NCBI RefSeq assembly: GCF_001949145.1
Contig: NW_019091418.1
Location: 316,282 to 380,281 of the forward strand
DNA: 64,000 bases
Reading direction: 5' to 3'
Origin: Acanthaster planci
Taxonomy: Eukaryota > Echinodermata > Asteroidea > Valvatida > Acanthasteridae
This document shows, in pieces, positions 44,744 through 56,500 of the stretch. The stretch's first letter is position 1; each line of letters begins with the position of its first letter. The notes below the pieces were generated by a model, which did no database searches, was not told where the DNA came from, and saw only the letters and a program-made list of their open reading frames with translations. Made by a program: the position numbers and the translations under genes.

Positions 44744-46511
44744 CTGCCAATCGAGTGGAAAGATCCAGTCCGGATGTTTTTTCAGTTCGTCTTTTTGCAC
44801 ATGTCTCTTTGTATGAAAGTCATACTTTGCTTGTTTCTATACAAGAAAAGTAAACGTTCATGCATGCTGCTCTGAATTATAACTGAACCCATTTACAAGA
44901 TCCTTGGGGCAAAAGTACGGTTAACATGGACCTTGTGTTATCAGAGAAAGAAACAACATTTTTCTTTGCTATAAGCAGGATGTCTTAGCAGTGGCTCAAA
45001 GACGTGTATCCGGGTTCCACTGTACTATATCACAGTGCACTTTTCCGGAAGCATTTCCTTACTAAACTTCCTTTGAACGCACAGTGTGGAAAAATACAGC
45101 AATTCACAGCACTGAACTGCCGTCGTAGTTGCCAACAGTGTTTCGGCCACTGTTGACCTGCTGATTGGCTGCAAAAATTCAACTGTGAATGTTTTCCCAC
45201 ATGGCGTGCCATACATACATGCACAATATTACAAACCAACATCAATGGTTTTAACACCCACACATTTTAAGTGATACCCGTGAGATGTACTTTATTCCAC
45301 TTGTGGAAAACTGGCAAAAAATGACCAGCAAATGATTGTTTTTTAACCGTTGAAACACTAAATGTACATGTGCAGCAAGGACCACATTAAATTTTAACCC
45401 CTTTGCTACGAATGACTGTTACTACCCAACCGTTGTGAGGATTAGTGCATACCACACATACAGTCTATTCACCATGCAGCTGCTGGTTCAATGGGGCCTG
45501 CTGCTGGACAAAGCCCTCCATTCAGGGCATACCACAGCCCAGCAGTCACGGTCAAAATAATCCTGCCGCGAAGGGGTTAAAATACTTCACCAAGACGAGT
45601 TTTAAGTCGGCCTTTTATGCCAAATTCATATGAATAACCCCCCCCAAAAAAATGAAAATTGAGAACATCTAGGAATCCGAGAAAATCCACTCACCACTCA
45701 GCTTTTTCTGCAGCAGTTTCTCGGCATCCTCCAGCTCAAACTCCCCCTTGAACTTCATGGCCCTGGTGACGGACACGCCCAGTCTGGTGCCAAACATTAG
45801 ACAAGTGTAGTCTGTGATGGATCCGCCTTCCGGGTAATAGACAACCTCCATTTCCGTCTTCAGCAGCTGGGCTCCGAAGCAGCGATGCATAAGCTCAAAG
45901 CTGAAATGGCCACATTCAAATCAAAACATTAAAAATAAGGACCAGTTTAAATACGTGGGAGAAAAATCAGAGAGAAGTTGGTAACAATCCTTCAAAAGTG
46001 GAAGGAGTTGTAACCTCACTGTGTCTGATCTGAAAAAAATGTAGTCACTCCCCGATGACAGCTCATAGGCTTAACTTGAGGCCTACCCCTCCCCCCATTG
46101 GTGAAGGAAAAGAAAAATTGGCAACAGTCCACTTTGGTCAGTGTGTTTACCTTTCACTCCACGAAAATGAGGTAGTTCAGATCCTGGTGTGCCCCCCTCC
46201 AGAAAATGAGGCCCCCAATTGCCCCCCTGCAAAGTGCACCCCAGTTACCATGGTTACAGCACTTGTGTGAGTCCCTCACATCATCAATAACCACTTTCAA
46301 AGCAGATCATCTCCACAAAGACTTGGTCTGAAAAGACTCATCGTTTCTGTACCTCAGCACCTCCGAGTCCACAGAGTTCCCCCCAGCATTTGGGATGCTA
46401 CGAATCTTCTGACCGCTCTCAGACAGGTCCATCTCAGTCACATGTCTGAAGGACTCGAACTGGGTCCAAATGAAGCCTCGCTCGTTGATGTTGGTCACAT
46501 GACGCTGGAAC
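44550..46511 (-). CDS. Conserved-looking protein of unknown identity, C-terminal three exons
   Basis: Minus-strand exons 46353-46511, 45695-45900 and 44550-44743 join in phase to 185 residues and a TGA stop. All borders are canonical (acceptors CTCCCGCCAG, GCCATTTCAG, GATTGGCAG; donors GTACAG, GTGAGT). Strong GC3 bias supports coding. Visible features are NINERGFIWTQFESFRHVTE, an E-rich helix EVLSFELMHRCFGAQLLKTE, a strand pair EVVYYPEGGSITDYTC and GTRLGVSVTRAMKF, DAEKLLQKKLSG, a Trp-rich helix SLECWSKQILHIWATN, and a hydrophobic strand NTVVLVTVVTTN near the end. I do not recognise the family. The Glu-helix, TD and GVSVTR order is reminiscent of a PD-(D/E)XK-like fold without the usual ExK; this is speculation. 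The N-terminal exon(s) are uncertain. Confidence 0.75.
45695..45900 (-). CDS. Unknown protein, exon (second from last)
   Basis: The acceptor GCCATTTCAG lies above 45900 and the donor GTGAGT below 45695. It encodes FELMHRCFGAQLLKTEMEVV, then GSITDYTCLMFGTRLGVSVT, ending LLQKKLSG. It reads as a compact folded domain. Confidence 0.8.
46353..46511 (-). CDS. Unknown protein, exon (third from last)
   Basis: The acceptor CTCCCGCCAG lies above 46511 and the donor GTACAG below 46353. It encodes FQRHVTNINERGFIWTQFES to SVDSEVLS. The exon opens with the last base of a codon, so a preceding coding exon ending in phase 2 must exist upstream (higher coordinates). Confidence 0.75.
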
Positions 46512-47583
46512 CTGGCGGGAGTGACCAAGAATACAGGAGAAATGCAACCAATCAGTGATGAACATGTCCTCGTAACAAAAACACCAGATGCCTCACACAT
46601 GTGGAGAGCACACATGGATTCTTGCTACACATCGGTATTTCTTGTTTTCTTATTGCCTCCGCTGAAATGGAACAGGGTTTAATAAAACGATGTTAAAGTA
46701 CCACATGACCACATGGTTTCTTGCAGATCAGCCACCACTGCAGCAGGCAAGCATCTAGTTACACACGGTAACGATACATCAAATCTTAACAAGACACTGG
46801 CATGCAACTTTGACAAAACAAAAAACCAGGAAGCTCCAATATTTCCGACATTTTGTACAGCATTTTTCAATTCCTAACGGGACCAGTGTGAAGTGAAAAA
46901 CGAGGAAATCAGCTGATCCCAGGAAAAGTTGCATGCCTGTAGACTGTGGGTTAATATCAGTGTAATGGTCACCAGTTGTGGCATGTACAGTTATCAATAT
47001 TGTGCCCTTCTAGCACTGGCTGGAAGTTTGTAATTTCCCCCAACTTGCCATTTACAAAGTTTGGAAGGCTCGCCCGCTACCTATGTACATGTGAATGTAC
47101 ATGTGAATTTTTACACTTAAATGCTGAGCGCGGTACAGCCATCTTTGTTTACAACAACGGCAAATGCACGTCAAGTAATTCATCATTCATTCAAACAAGT
47201 AAATGAATGAATGTTTTTTTACAAATTTGTAGGTCCCTCTAAGCCTCCGTACATTCTGCACACCTAATGCAAAACGTGTTCACATGGTGAAAACTGAGCG
47301 CATCCTCGTTTCAACTGTCAAGACCAAAAACTTGGATCTGCCCCATGGTTTTATGGCCTGAGGCCGAGGGTTTACGTGTACATGTGCTTAGGATGACCAT
47401 TAGAGATGCTGATACGAGTCATTATGAGTGCTGAAAATCAGAACGGTTTTACAGAGGCAGATTTTACCTGAAATGATGATAAAGTCGTACAACAAAGTTG
47501 GTTCCTATGTACAGATGCACAGGTGGGGAAGGGTTCCTGGTTTTCCGTGTCCGTCGTCCCTTCGCTCCTTCGTTACGCTTTAC

Positions 47584-47824
47584 ATAAAACAACCTGCTGG
47601 TATTGTAGGAAGTTTCTGAAAACACAACTAATTGGCGGGCTGGGCTTGTGCGGTTCCCCGTCCCCGCCCTGGGGTTCTGGGGGCCGCCGGGGGTGGTAAC
47701 TCCCGTAATTTTGCCACCCTTGCTTGGAACAACAAAGAAGATGCTTCATGGGGATGGTGAGGGGGTCGCAGGAACGGGGACGCATCCCTCGGCGGTGGGC
47801 CGGCACAACGTCGCGGTTGATCAT
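47584..47824 (-). CDS. Candidate 5' exon of the minus-strand gene (weak)
   Basis: A GC-rich open frame in AT-rich DNA, from ATG at 47824 to a GTAAAG donor below 47584, with strong C/G third positions. It encodes a Pro/Arg-rich peptide including MINRDVVPAHRRG and HPRRPPEPQGGDGEPHKP. An acceptor-like TTTTCAACCGCAG lies upstream near 47880. The proposed donor gives phase 1 while the next known exon needs phase 2, so either an exon between them is missing or this is non-coding promoter/UTR sequence. An opposite-strand frame is also open here. Confidence 0.25.
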
Positions 47825-50800
47825 GTTCAGTTCGTCAGTGCAACTTTCTTTAATGAGAAGACTTTCTCAGCAGATCTGCGGTTGAAAAGAAGACAAAAGG
47901 TACTTGATTTACTGGTACAGAAAAAATGGAGAATATTGGGCCATGTTATTTAGCATCAACAAGTGTCAGCAAAGCATTTCATCATGTTAATAATGATTTA
48001 ATTAACAATCATTGTAGGTGTTGAGACATCAGTGAAAATTAAAGGAGTTTTCAAAATGTAACACACACATTACTTTAAGTATGGCTTTTACTTAAAGAAT
48101 GGCTTTCGAGAGATTTTCAAGCTATTGACACTCAAGTTGACTCTGGTTATGTCTGTTGACGTTAACCCAAAGAACTGTGGTGGAGTTTGCAGTGGTAGCA
48201 CGGCAGACAATGAACCCAATAGTTCTGGGGGTAAGAACATGAACAGAATTGTAAAAAGGGCCCTGTGTACACGCCTCCATTGATACTGGTGAAACCTGGC
48301 AGAAGTCAAAGTGATAAGTCACCTATGTTCCCTACACATGTATGATGTATCCTAAGCCAGGACCCGGACCCATCAGTATTGACGTGATTGTTGCAGGAGT
48401 ATGGGCCTACGGTACTGTACATGAACTTGGACACAGCTTCCAAATTCTAATTTATTTTAATTAAATTACTGTACATGCACAAGAATTTAACAATTTAGGT
48501 CGATTTAATGAATTCAATTTGTTTTAGCTAAGGCCTAATTACAATTTAAATTAATTTATTTTTGTAATGTTGGTGTGAGGGCTCCTTTGGAAAGCTGTAT
48601 AACTTGAACTGAAAAAAAAATGTCCTCGTTAACGGTTACAATAAATAAAATAAATGAAAATATGCTACATAATAATAACGATAAGCCATAACACGTTTAC
48701 TTGTATAAAATGCTTGAGCCCATACGCGCACGCGAGCAGGCACATGATGCAAGGCGCGGCGGGAGAATAAATCTCTAATAACTCACCGTTTTGGCCTCAG
48801 AATATCACATCATGATCGCAGTGAATGTCAAATTCATGTACTTTACAAGCCACACTTACACTACATTTATCTTTGGTCGATTTCACAGCAATTGCATCAG
48901 ACGAGTTTTACCGGTATTATTAATACAAGCTACAAGTCTGCGGTTTTGTGTTGTCATGTTTAAATTTAGATCCCGGAAGCTGCATCAGTTTCTAAAACGA
49001 ACCATGACGTCACTTTCTAAAGGTCTTTTATGTGCGCATGTGCATAAACGGCCAGGTTAGGCAACGGGCTTTAGCGCCCCATTACAAAATGTCGAAGGGC
49101 AAAATTTTAACCGTCAACATCTTCTCTCAGTTCCAAACGCGTCTAAAACGATCCTAGCGATTACTTTCTGATCTAAGAGGGATTTTGGTGTATAAAATAA
49201 AGACTTCAAACATTTCTTTTTTTTCCCAATCGCACGAGGTGGACAGAAATCGCAGAGCTCCTTCTGCATGAGCTAAATTTAAACAGCGAACTGTATGTAC
49301 AGTATTTCACATGTCATTGAGGTTTTCCAAATCTCGACTTTAACACCGCTCGTTGCCCTGCCTGGGTCCTACTCTCTGATTATGAAGTTTGAAGCTCAAT
49401 AAGAAGGAACGTTTTGCTTCAACAAAACTAAACTGTGTACTATCGTCCCGATGGAGAAGTATTTACATTATTTTCGAATACCAATAAGTGGTTTGCATAT
49501 CGGCGATGAAGCCTGTTGGCGATGAAGCCTGATTTAAAAATGAGGCTACTCTTTCACACAATGCACACTGAGTGCGTCATTTGGCGCAAGGTTTCTGTTT
49601 ACCGAACACACTCGTATACCGAAAAGAAGCCTTATTGAATTTCTTTTGACCTCTAGTGTTTGTGACAAAAGCAAAAGTTTAAATCTATATTTCATGCATT
49701 CTAAAACCCTTCTAGACCATTAATGATTATTTTGTGGTCTTACTTTTTTCTATCTTTTTAAATGTAGCGTAATGTTTTTGTTTTTTTTTAAATTGACGAA
49801 TGCCTCATTGTCTTTTACTTATTGTTTGGGACTGTTTGCCTTTTGGCAATAGTGATTAGGTTCACTTCTTTTACTCCTGTCATCTTGTCTGGTGTATTTT
49901 CATTTGGTCCAATGTGATGATGACAAATATTAATAATCTATTGTTTCTATACAACGACATTAGAGGCTTTCCCGAAGACAAAAGTGAAAAAAAAACTTGG
50001 AGAATCTCAGACAAAAAACGTTCAAAGTTGTGCCCTTGTATATTTTCAAAGGACCCCTTACACTTGTTACGTACCTCATTTATTTATATGCAAATAAATT
50101 ATAACTAATTAATGAGTTGGTCCAAATTAGGTTTTGTCTTTTTTTCTTCCTCTGAAATCTGAAGTAGCTGCTACTCTCTCAATGGAGGCTTTGCGTGGTA
50201 GCAATCTTGCAAGGCAAGTCTTTTGTTCCACATGGAAATAAATGCAAAGAGCATGATTGATTGTGATGTTTTGTCTTAACTAGTTCTGTTTATTTTGCAT
50301 GTTTACATAAAAAAAAACATTGCTTTCTGTTGGGAGCACCTCGAAAATTACTTGCAATATCTGGCCATCAACTACAAAAACCACAGTACACTGAAGTTCA
50401 AGCGACATCCTTTTCTCAACCCGTCGCCGATTATTGCCTGGTACCCAGAATGCATTACCAGGGAAACCAGGGAATCGTTTGGAGGTTGGAAAAATCTTTA
50501 GTCCTAGCTCGACGCCATGGCCTTGTCTTATTACTTAGCTGCGTATCGAGGGCATGAATCCAGGGGGAGGTTGGGGTACCGCCCACTTTTTGACAAGGGA
50601 GGGTGGACTATTGAATCATACCCGTAACTTTTTGTTGAGAGAAAAAAAAACTTCAGGCTAATTTGTGGGAAAGGAGTTATCAACAACCAAAGTGTAATCA
50701 TTGGCACTGAAAGAGGGAGAAAAATAACAATTGTAATTACAAGAAAGAAAGCTATCAACACGCTGTTTTGATACAAGAACCAGAGGTGTAAGTCCCAGAC

Positions 50801-51615
50801 ATATAAACGCATAGCCTAGATTGACCACCAGTCTTGCGCGCATAACCGGTTGATTTTGAAAAGTATGGGCAAACAATGGACGAAACGATCGATGGCTGCG
50901 TTCAGTGCGCACTGCGAGTAAAAATGCAGTGACACTGTATTTGTATACTGTACAGTACATGTAATAGTCTTGTGCTCTCAAAATACGTTCCCTTTTTTCA
51001 TCTCCTGTACGGCTGTCTCTTAATTAATAATTCTTTCGAAATGTTGCCAAAGCATCGTTTTGAATCTTCATGGGCCGGGTTAAGTAAATAGAGGATTTCT
51101 TTCACAATCGACAGACGGCTTCATAGAACTTTTAGGCTGGAATTCTTCAACTGTGCATTAATTTCTTATTCCGAGGAGTGAATTGGCCCATAGTTTCGAT
51201 TTTAGTCGGGTGCCACGCAGATAACGGAATACTCCTGTAGATCATCTGAATTGGATCGGTGGTCTGTGCGTGTATCTGTGGTGTGAGTGTACTTATTACA
51301 AATGTTATGCGCCCCGCCCCCCGTGTTATAATGGTGTCAGCACCCCACCCGCTGTTCCGAAAGAATCCCCCATCAGGCCCCCAATCCTAAGTCACAACTT
51401 CACGCCACTGCATACGACTCCGCGGAAGCGCTAACAGTCATGACCACAGACCCGTGTGAAAATGTAAGCCCAGTGCCTAGTTATTCAGCCAGGACTTTGC
51501 CCTTATCGTCAGGAAGTAGCCGCAAACCACACGCAAGGATAAAATGTCGTCAGGCCTGAAGCAGCTGGAGGGGGAGAAGTCAAGTAGCTGTGACCCCGTA
51601 ATAGTATCTGCCGTA

Positions 51616-51815
51616 TGAGCAGAAGCACCCCCTCTACGATTGGCAAGAGCCGTGCTGGGGGGATATTCGTTTTGTTTTTAGCGATCGGATATGACCGTCA
51701 TGCGTGTATTTCACGGTCGTTCGTGAACCAGCAGTTCCTACCAAAGGAGCTTCAGCTGAAAGGATAACTGCACCCTGTCTTGGTCCGGTTTGGCCGCTCG
51801 GGGCTCATTTCCGAG
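51616..51815 (+). repeat. Dispersed repeat family A, copy 2
   Basis: Shares ordered blocks with 26446-26620 and 54294-54480: GAGCAGAAGCACCCCCTCTA, GTTCGTGAACCAGCA, ACCAAAGGAGC and a CTTGGTCCGG..GGGCTCAT tail. Confidence 0.55.
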
Positions 51816-52594
51816 ATTATATCTGGGTTAAAATGAATACATATTTTTTTTATAGTTGATGATTATCGAAGTAAACTTGCTGAAGGATTATCAGTGTCAG
51901 AATACTGTTGCTATAGTTATGAAAACCCCGTGTAGACGTGTCAAGATCAACAGAAAACAAAACAAAACAAAACAAAACAAAAAAGCCGACAACAAGAAAA
52001 GACAACAGGCGTTAACACACCGTCCACTTGCCCCCAATTTACCCTTAACTGGCTTTTCTGTCCTTTTACATGTATATTTAAAATTCAAAAGAGATTTTGG
52101 AGATGAAAAGAATCGTGTAAGCCTATTTATTCCTACAAAGTAACAATGACTTTTTAACCACACCGAGCATTTTTCGTAATAACTACGACGTTGTATGCCC
52201 AGGGAGATAATGAAAGTTAAACTCCATCGGTGACATGTTTGTACAAATGCACTTAGTCTAGTTATTAACAGTTAGCTACAAAATCGAGTTTTATGTAGAA
52301 AGGCCAAGATAGTGTGCTTCGAAGTCATTTAGCCCTCGTCAGAGTGTACACACAACGCTCAAACGTCAGTTTTTAAAGTCATTAAGTTTATCAAGTAGCC
52401 TAGTGGTTTTAAGTTTATAAATCAGAAATTCGATGATTTCTGGCCTAATGATATTCTTAAACAGAATTAAAAACCATTAAAATGAGATGAAATGTGTCAA
52501 CGTGTGACTCATCAGACAAGAGCACAGTTCGACATCACGGTGTAACTACACCTACGTCAGGGAACATGCCTGTTCAATGGACGCTAGATTTCTC

Positions 52595-52683
52595 TCAATC
52601 GTACAGGTATGTACGATTGAGGTACAGGTATGTTCTCTCAATCGTACAGGGTGTGACCCCCCCTGACGGGGGGGGTCACACCC
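52595..52683. repeat. Two adjacent perfect hairpins
   Basis: The first stem TCAATCGTAC (52595-52604) pairs with 52611-52620 over a 6-nt loop. The second stem GGGTGTGACCCCCCC (52649-52663) pairs perfectly with 52669-52683 over a 5-nt loop. The phrase TCTCTCAATCGTACAGG occurs before each. No T-run or gene is placed to make them terminators. Confidence 0.85.
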
Positions 52684-53608
52684 CAAGGTTAGGGCGTTGT
52701 CTACACATTTGCCTTCTGTTTTCGCTTCGATCTTCGTTCCCCTATCTTCTAGGCACACTGTTTGCTTTCAAATTAATACACCGCTTCGCCAACCAGCCTC
52801 AAAAATCGGTTACGCTTCTTCCGTATATAGCCACACTCAGGGTTACGTTTCGTCTAAGCCTCGAACGATGAGTGTAAATAAGGGGGGGGGGCAGTGTGGG
52901 GTATGTACGTGTATATCCCCCACCCCACTTTTTGACCAGGGGGAACGGGCTGTTGAGTCACTTCCCCCACTTTGTCGTGCTGAGAAAAACAATTTACGTG
53001 AACAATTGTTTTGATTTCCCGACACCCGACATGTATTCATGCAATGACAGTCGGGGGGAGGGGTTGAATAAAACCGTAAATGCGTCTTTTTGATGTGAGG
53101 TTATGTAGGAGTGTGATACATGTTACAGATGTACATCTTCACCATGAGCATTGCCCTCTAGTGTCATATAGTATCAGTCTCCCCCTGCTTTAATCTGTTT
53201 ATCAAATTTCTATGCCTGGGCAAGTCATTTTCCCCACACGACCCCATGCCCAAGTTCCCAGCACAAATTTACCCCGCTGACCTCGACGTTAGTCTCGGTT
53301 AATCTGTCACAGTCTACTTCTACTTGACGTGTTCAAGAAGGTTTCGAAAATGATGGCGCTACATCCCACTCAATGACACTTCTATCGTGATTATTTGTAA
53401 TCTTAATTCCAGGCTCGGAACGATAAAGAATCCGGAACCGAAAACAGACTAACCCAAACAGCGAGATGCTACAGTAGGAAGCGTGCCGGTAATTTATTAT
53501 GATAGGCACCTGAACTGCCTAACAGTTTCATACAGCATTATTTACCTCTAGCATGGCTCCCGTCCCGTACGTGGTCTTGCAGGCGTCCTCCGAACGTAGG
53601 GACCGGTA

Positions 53609-53913
53609 GCGGGTCATGACACCTGATCCGACTACCTACCGCTACTTGTAAGCGAGGCCTGTGCAGCAAAATAGCCACGCTCTAACTTTGATGCTAATAT
53701 ATTTTCGTATGTTGGAATATAGTGGGCAAATTTTATATGTAAGGCTTGTTCGAGCCTTCCCGCTTGTAATGTTTTTGACGCTGACTAGCCTTACTTATAA
53801 GGTATTGTATCATACGATAATATATTAACAACACAGTTCTTGCAGGCTATTTTGCTGCACGGGCCTCGATCGCTTATAAGGTGGGTAGTCGGATCGGGTG
53901 GCCATGAAACCGC
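53609..53913. mobile_element. 305-bp foldback element
   Basis: The left arm GCGGGTCATGACACCTGATC, CGACTACCTACC, GCGAGGCCTGTGCAGCAAAA, TAGCC is the reverse complement, imperfectly, of the right arm GGCTATTTTGCTGCACGGGC, CTCGATCGCTTATAAGGTGG, GTAGTCGGATCGGGTGGCCA. Each arm is about 80 bp with an AT-rich centre. It looks like a non-autonomous inverted-repeat transposon. Confidence 0.8.
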
Positions 53914-54293
53914 AAATGAGCGAACGATGCCGCCAAATGCACAAATCAAGCAAGAGCTGAGAGAATATTTTGCCTTATCTTCTTTGTTACCCAAAATAAC
54001 TTTACCATAATTTGTTTATCTAAAATTTAACACAGTAACCACTGATGTGAAATAAATTGCAGTAAAATGATTTATTAATGATAACCATTGAAAAATAAAT
54101 TGCCTCGCTGTGATCATTAAAGATTTAGTAAGTACGGTACCTAAGTTTTATTCGCCTTCCCGTTGAACGTATATGACATGTTAAATCGTTGCTATTGGCC
54201 TGGTAAAAACTAAAATGCTCAGCATCGAAATTGACAGGGTTAATCGCATACGTTTAATACCGATAGGGTTGGGGACCACTCCATATCTGCTTC

Positions 54294-54480
54294 GATCAGA
54301 AAACCCCTTATTGGTTGAAAAGAGCCATATTTGTCAAGAGTTTGGTAGTAATACAACCGTAACGCGTTCATTTCCTACTCGTTTGTGAACCAGCAAAGTT
54401 AAATTCTGACCAAAGGCACCTCTGTTGTTGAGAGCATTGTACCCTCCTTTGGTCCAGATCGAGGTTCATAGGGTTTAATG
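54294..54480 (+). repeat. Dispersed repeat family A, copy 3
   Basis: Contains AGAAAACCCCTTATTGGTTG, CGTTTGTGAACCAGCA, GACCAAAGGCACC and CCTTTGGTCCAGATCGAGGT, in the same order as in 51616-51815. Confidence 0.5.
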
Positions 54481-55974
54481 TGCACAAATTTTATGAAAGA
54501 AAAAGGCGGTCGGCTGAGATGTAATCCATCTCTGACTGCACATTTGGTAGGCGGTTGGGGAATAGACACCAGTTACGAAATCTACTTCTTGCATTTGGTT
54601 TTCTGCACACTTGCATTGTCTAGCCTTGTTAATCACATATGCAAACTTGTCACAGTGCCGATTTCAGTACCCTTAACATCGGTCTAGTTTGTTCACTCAT
54701 CTGTGTCAATAACATCACAAGCTGTATACCGTTGCAAAGAGGGCATTCTGCCCTTTCTAGAGATATATTTCTCTTTCCCATATATAAATTAGTTTTGCCA
54801 TTACAGTAATTTTTATCTAGGTATAGTTTTTAAGTGCACCCTGTATACAACATCATTTCATTTTAGCAGTTATTCTTAGTGCCATTTACATCATTTTTCC
54901 TGGACTTTGTCCAGTTTTGGCAGCCACTTTGGTCTTCGTCTTGCAAAGGACACCAGAAAAAGTTTGTTAGAATAAAATAAAATACATCTACCAATATTAT
55001 TTATGCTTGTATCATTTTGAAGTCGTTTTTGTCTTTTTCATTTTTGACTCTTTTGGCGGCGGTATTGGCTGCTATCTTGGATATCTCCAGAGCACCAGGG
55101 TGTTATCCCTTTTAGCATCCAAAATGTGTCTTAGAATCTGAAAAGACACCAACAAAAAAGGTATAGTTTTGAGGGGGGCACGGCCCATATACACATTGGA
55201 CTACGTGTGTGCCTTCAGTTCTCTGCAGGTGCGAATCCAGAGGGGGTTTGCATTCTTTGCCTTTTTTATCAGAGGCCTAGACGTCTAATTAAGGGTTGTG
55301 AGGCCCATTTAAACGCACACACCATTTAGGGGTTTTATTTGGTGTGTATGATTACGGACAATACAAAGAGACTGAGTAGCTTCACCAATGGCGACAATTA
55401 CATGTAGTAACACCCCTTTCACGAACAACGATTTTACAGACTTTCCTAAGCAAAACCCCCTGGATCAACCCCTGTCCTGCAAAAGGTACAAACAGGGCAC
55501 GTCCAATTTGCCTTTGTGTACTGTGCTATACCACGTCCTGATAAGCCTCAATCCCTGCCTTTCCCCTTCTCCTGGACGAAACCAAGGCCAGACGCCCTTG
55601 GTACATTCTCCAAATTACCACCCCCGTGATTTAACTGAAGCATCTGCCACTGCTGGACCATTTGTGTCACTAATGATTTTTTTAAAATTACAACTGCTCA
55701 GTCGTCAAAGCCAGCTAGTCACAAGACCATATCATCATGTCAGAAATTTTAAAGAGCAAAGAGCCTAAAGTCGCTGAACTCAACATCAGTTGTATGAGAC
55801 GATCCAGTCATATGTAGGACTATTTTTTTTGTCCGGATATGACAAACATGAATGATAATCAACGCCGTGTGAATCGCATAAATTCGTCGTATGAGACATT
55901 TGACAGGACATAAAGTTTACTTTACGACTTCATGCCATGAATCTGAAATTCTTCACCACAACCTTAAAACCCAT

Positions 55975-56105
55975 TTAGCATACATTTTTTTTCGGATCGT
56001 CTGTAGCCCATCGTGAACGGAACCGCGACAGAAGAGTGATTATATACGTGACGAGGCCGCCTCCAATGCCAATTCCGATGCTGGTCTGGATCTCCGATTC
56101 GTTCT
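55975..56105 (-). CDS. Candidate terminal exon of a single-pass membrane protein
   Basis: On the minus strand an acceptor CGTTTTCAG (above 56105) opens a phase 1 exon of 43 codons including TAA at 55975-55977. It encodes an acidic stretch SENESEIQTS, a Gly-rich hydrophobic segment IGIGIGGGLVTYIITLL, a basic stop-transfer SRFRSRW and a short cytoplasmic tail. A phase 1 intron just before a transmembrane exon is typical of type I receptors. No upstream exon was identified, so the protein class is unknown and chance cannot be excluded. DNA composition is slightly more GC-rich than the neighbourhood. Confidence 0.35.
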
Positions 56106-56379
56106 CTGAAAACGATGATTTGCTTGCCAACAAACGCAGGGTTAGCTTCAATATCAGCAGTGGGGCAGGAGGGTAAAGAAATATTGGATTAGCTGATTAG
56201 ACGACAACTTTTCCAGCTGGTGTCTGTGCCCTAAAGGTATTAGGTAAAGGGTGATTATGCTGGAAATGGACCAACGCGTACAGTAATGCTTACAGGGAAA
56301 AGAGCAGACAGAGATTGGGCAGGAGGTAAATATAAGGTAGATTACACAGCAAAAACTGAGGTGTTGAATTTGACATACA

Positions 56380-56500
56380 CCAACACTTTCCACTGGTGTT
56401 AAACATGTTGCTGTTAGTTTAACACCCTCCCATGCATTATTAAACTATAGGTGTGCAAAGTAACACCAGCGGCGTTAAAGTAACACCCTGTGGTGTGGTC
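56380..56500. repeat. AACACC/GGTGTT motif-rich repeat
   Basis: CACCAACACTTTCCACTGGTGTTAA-like sequence, GTTTAACACCCTCC, AAGTAACACCAGCGGCGTTA and AAAGTAACACCCTGTGGTGT recur, some as inverted pairs. It looks like the subterminal region of a decayed DNA element. Confidence 0.5.

Larger units (their letters stand above)
47825..55974. other. Gene-poor, repeat-rich intergenic region
   Basis: No gene recognised. It contains NRF1-like GTGCGCATGTGCAT near 49031, (AAAAC)n at about 51955-51980, hairpins at 52595-52683, two related C/G-rich fragments (50572-50650 and 52915-52992, sharing CCCACTTTTTGAC and a TTGAGTCA/TTGAATCA block), repeat family A copies at 51616-51815 and 54294-54480, and a foldback at 53609-53913. 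Confidence 0.55.

Noticed and set aside
47648-47953. 101-codon plus-strand frame in the GC-rich island
   Set aside because: Overlaps the minus-strand candidate exon; Pro/Gly-rich peptide without recognisable features; kept only as ambiguity noted for that exon.
55388-55768. 126-codon plus-strand frame
   Set aside because: No domain, no codon bias, Pro/Thr/Leu mix typical of random open sequence.
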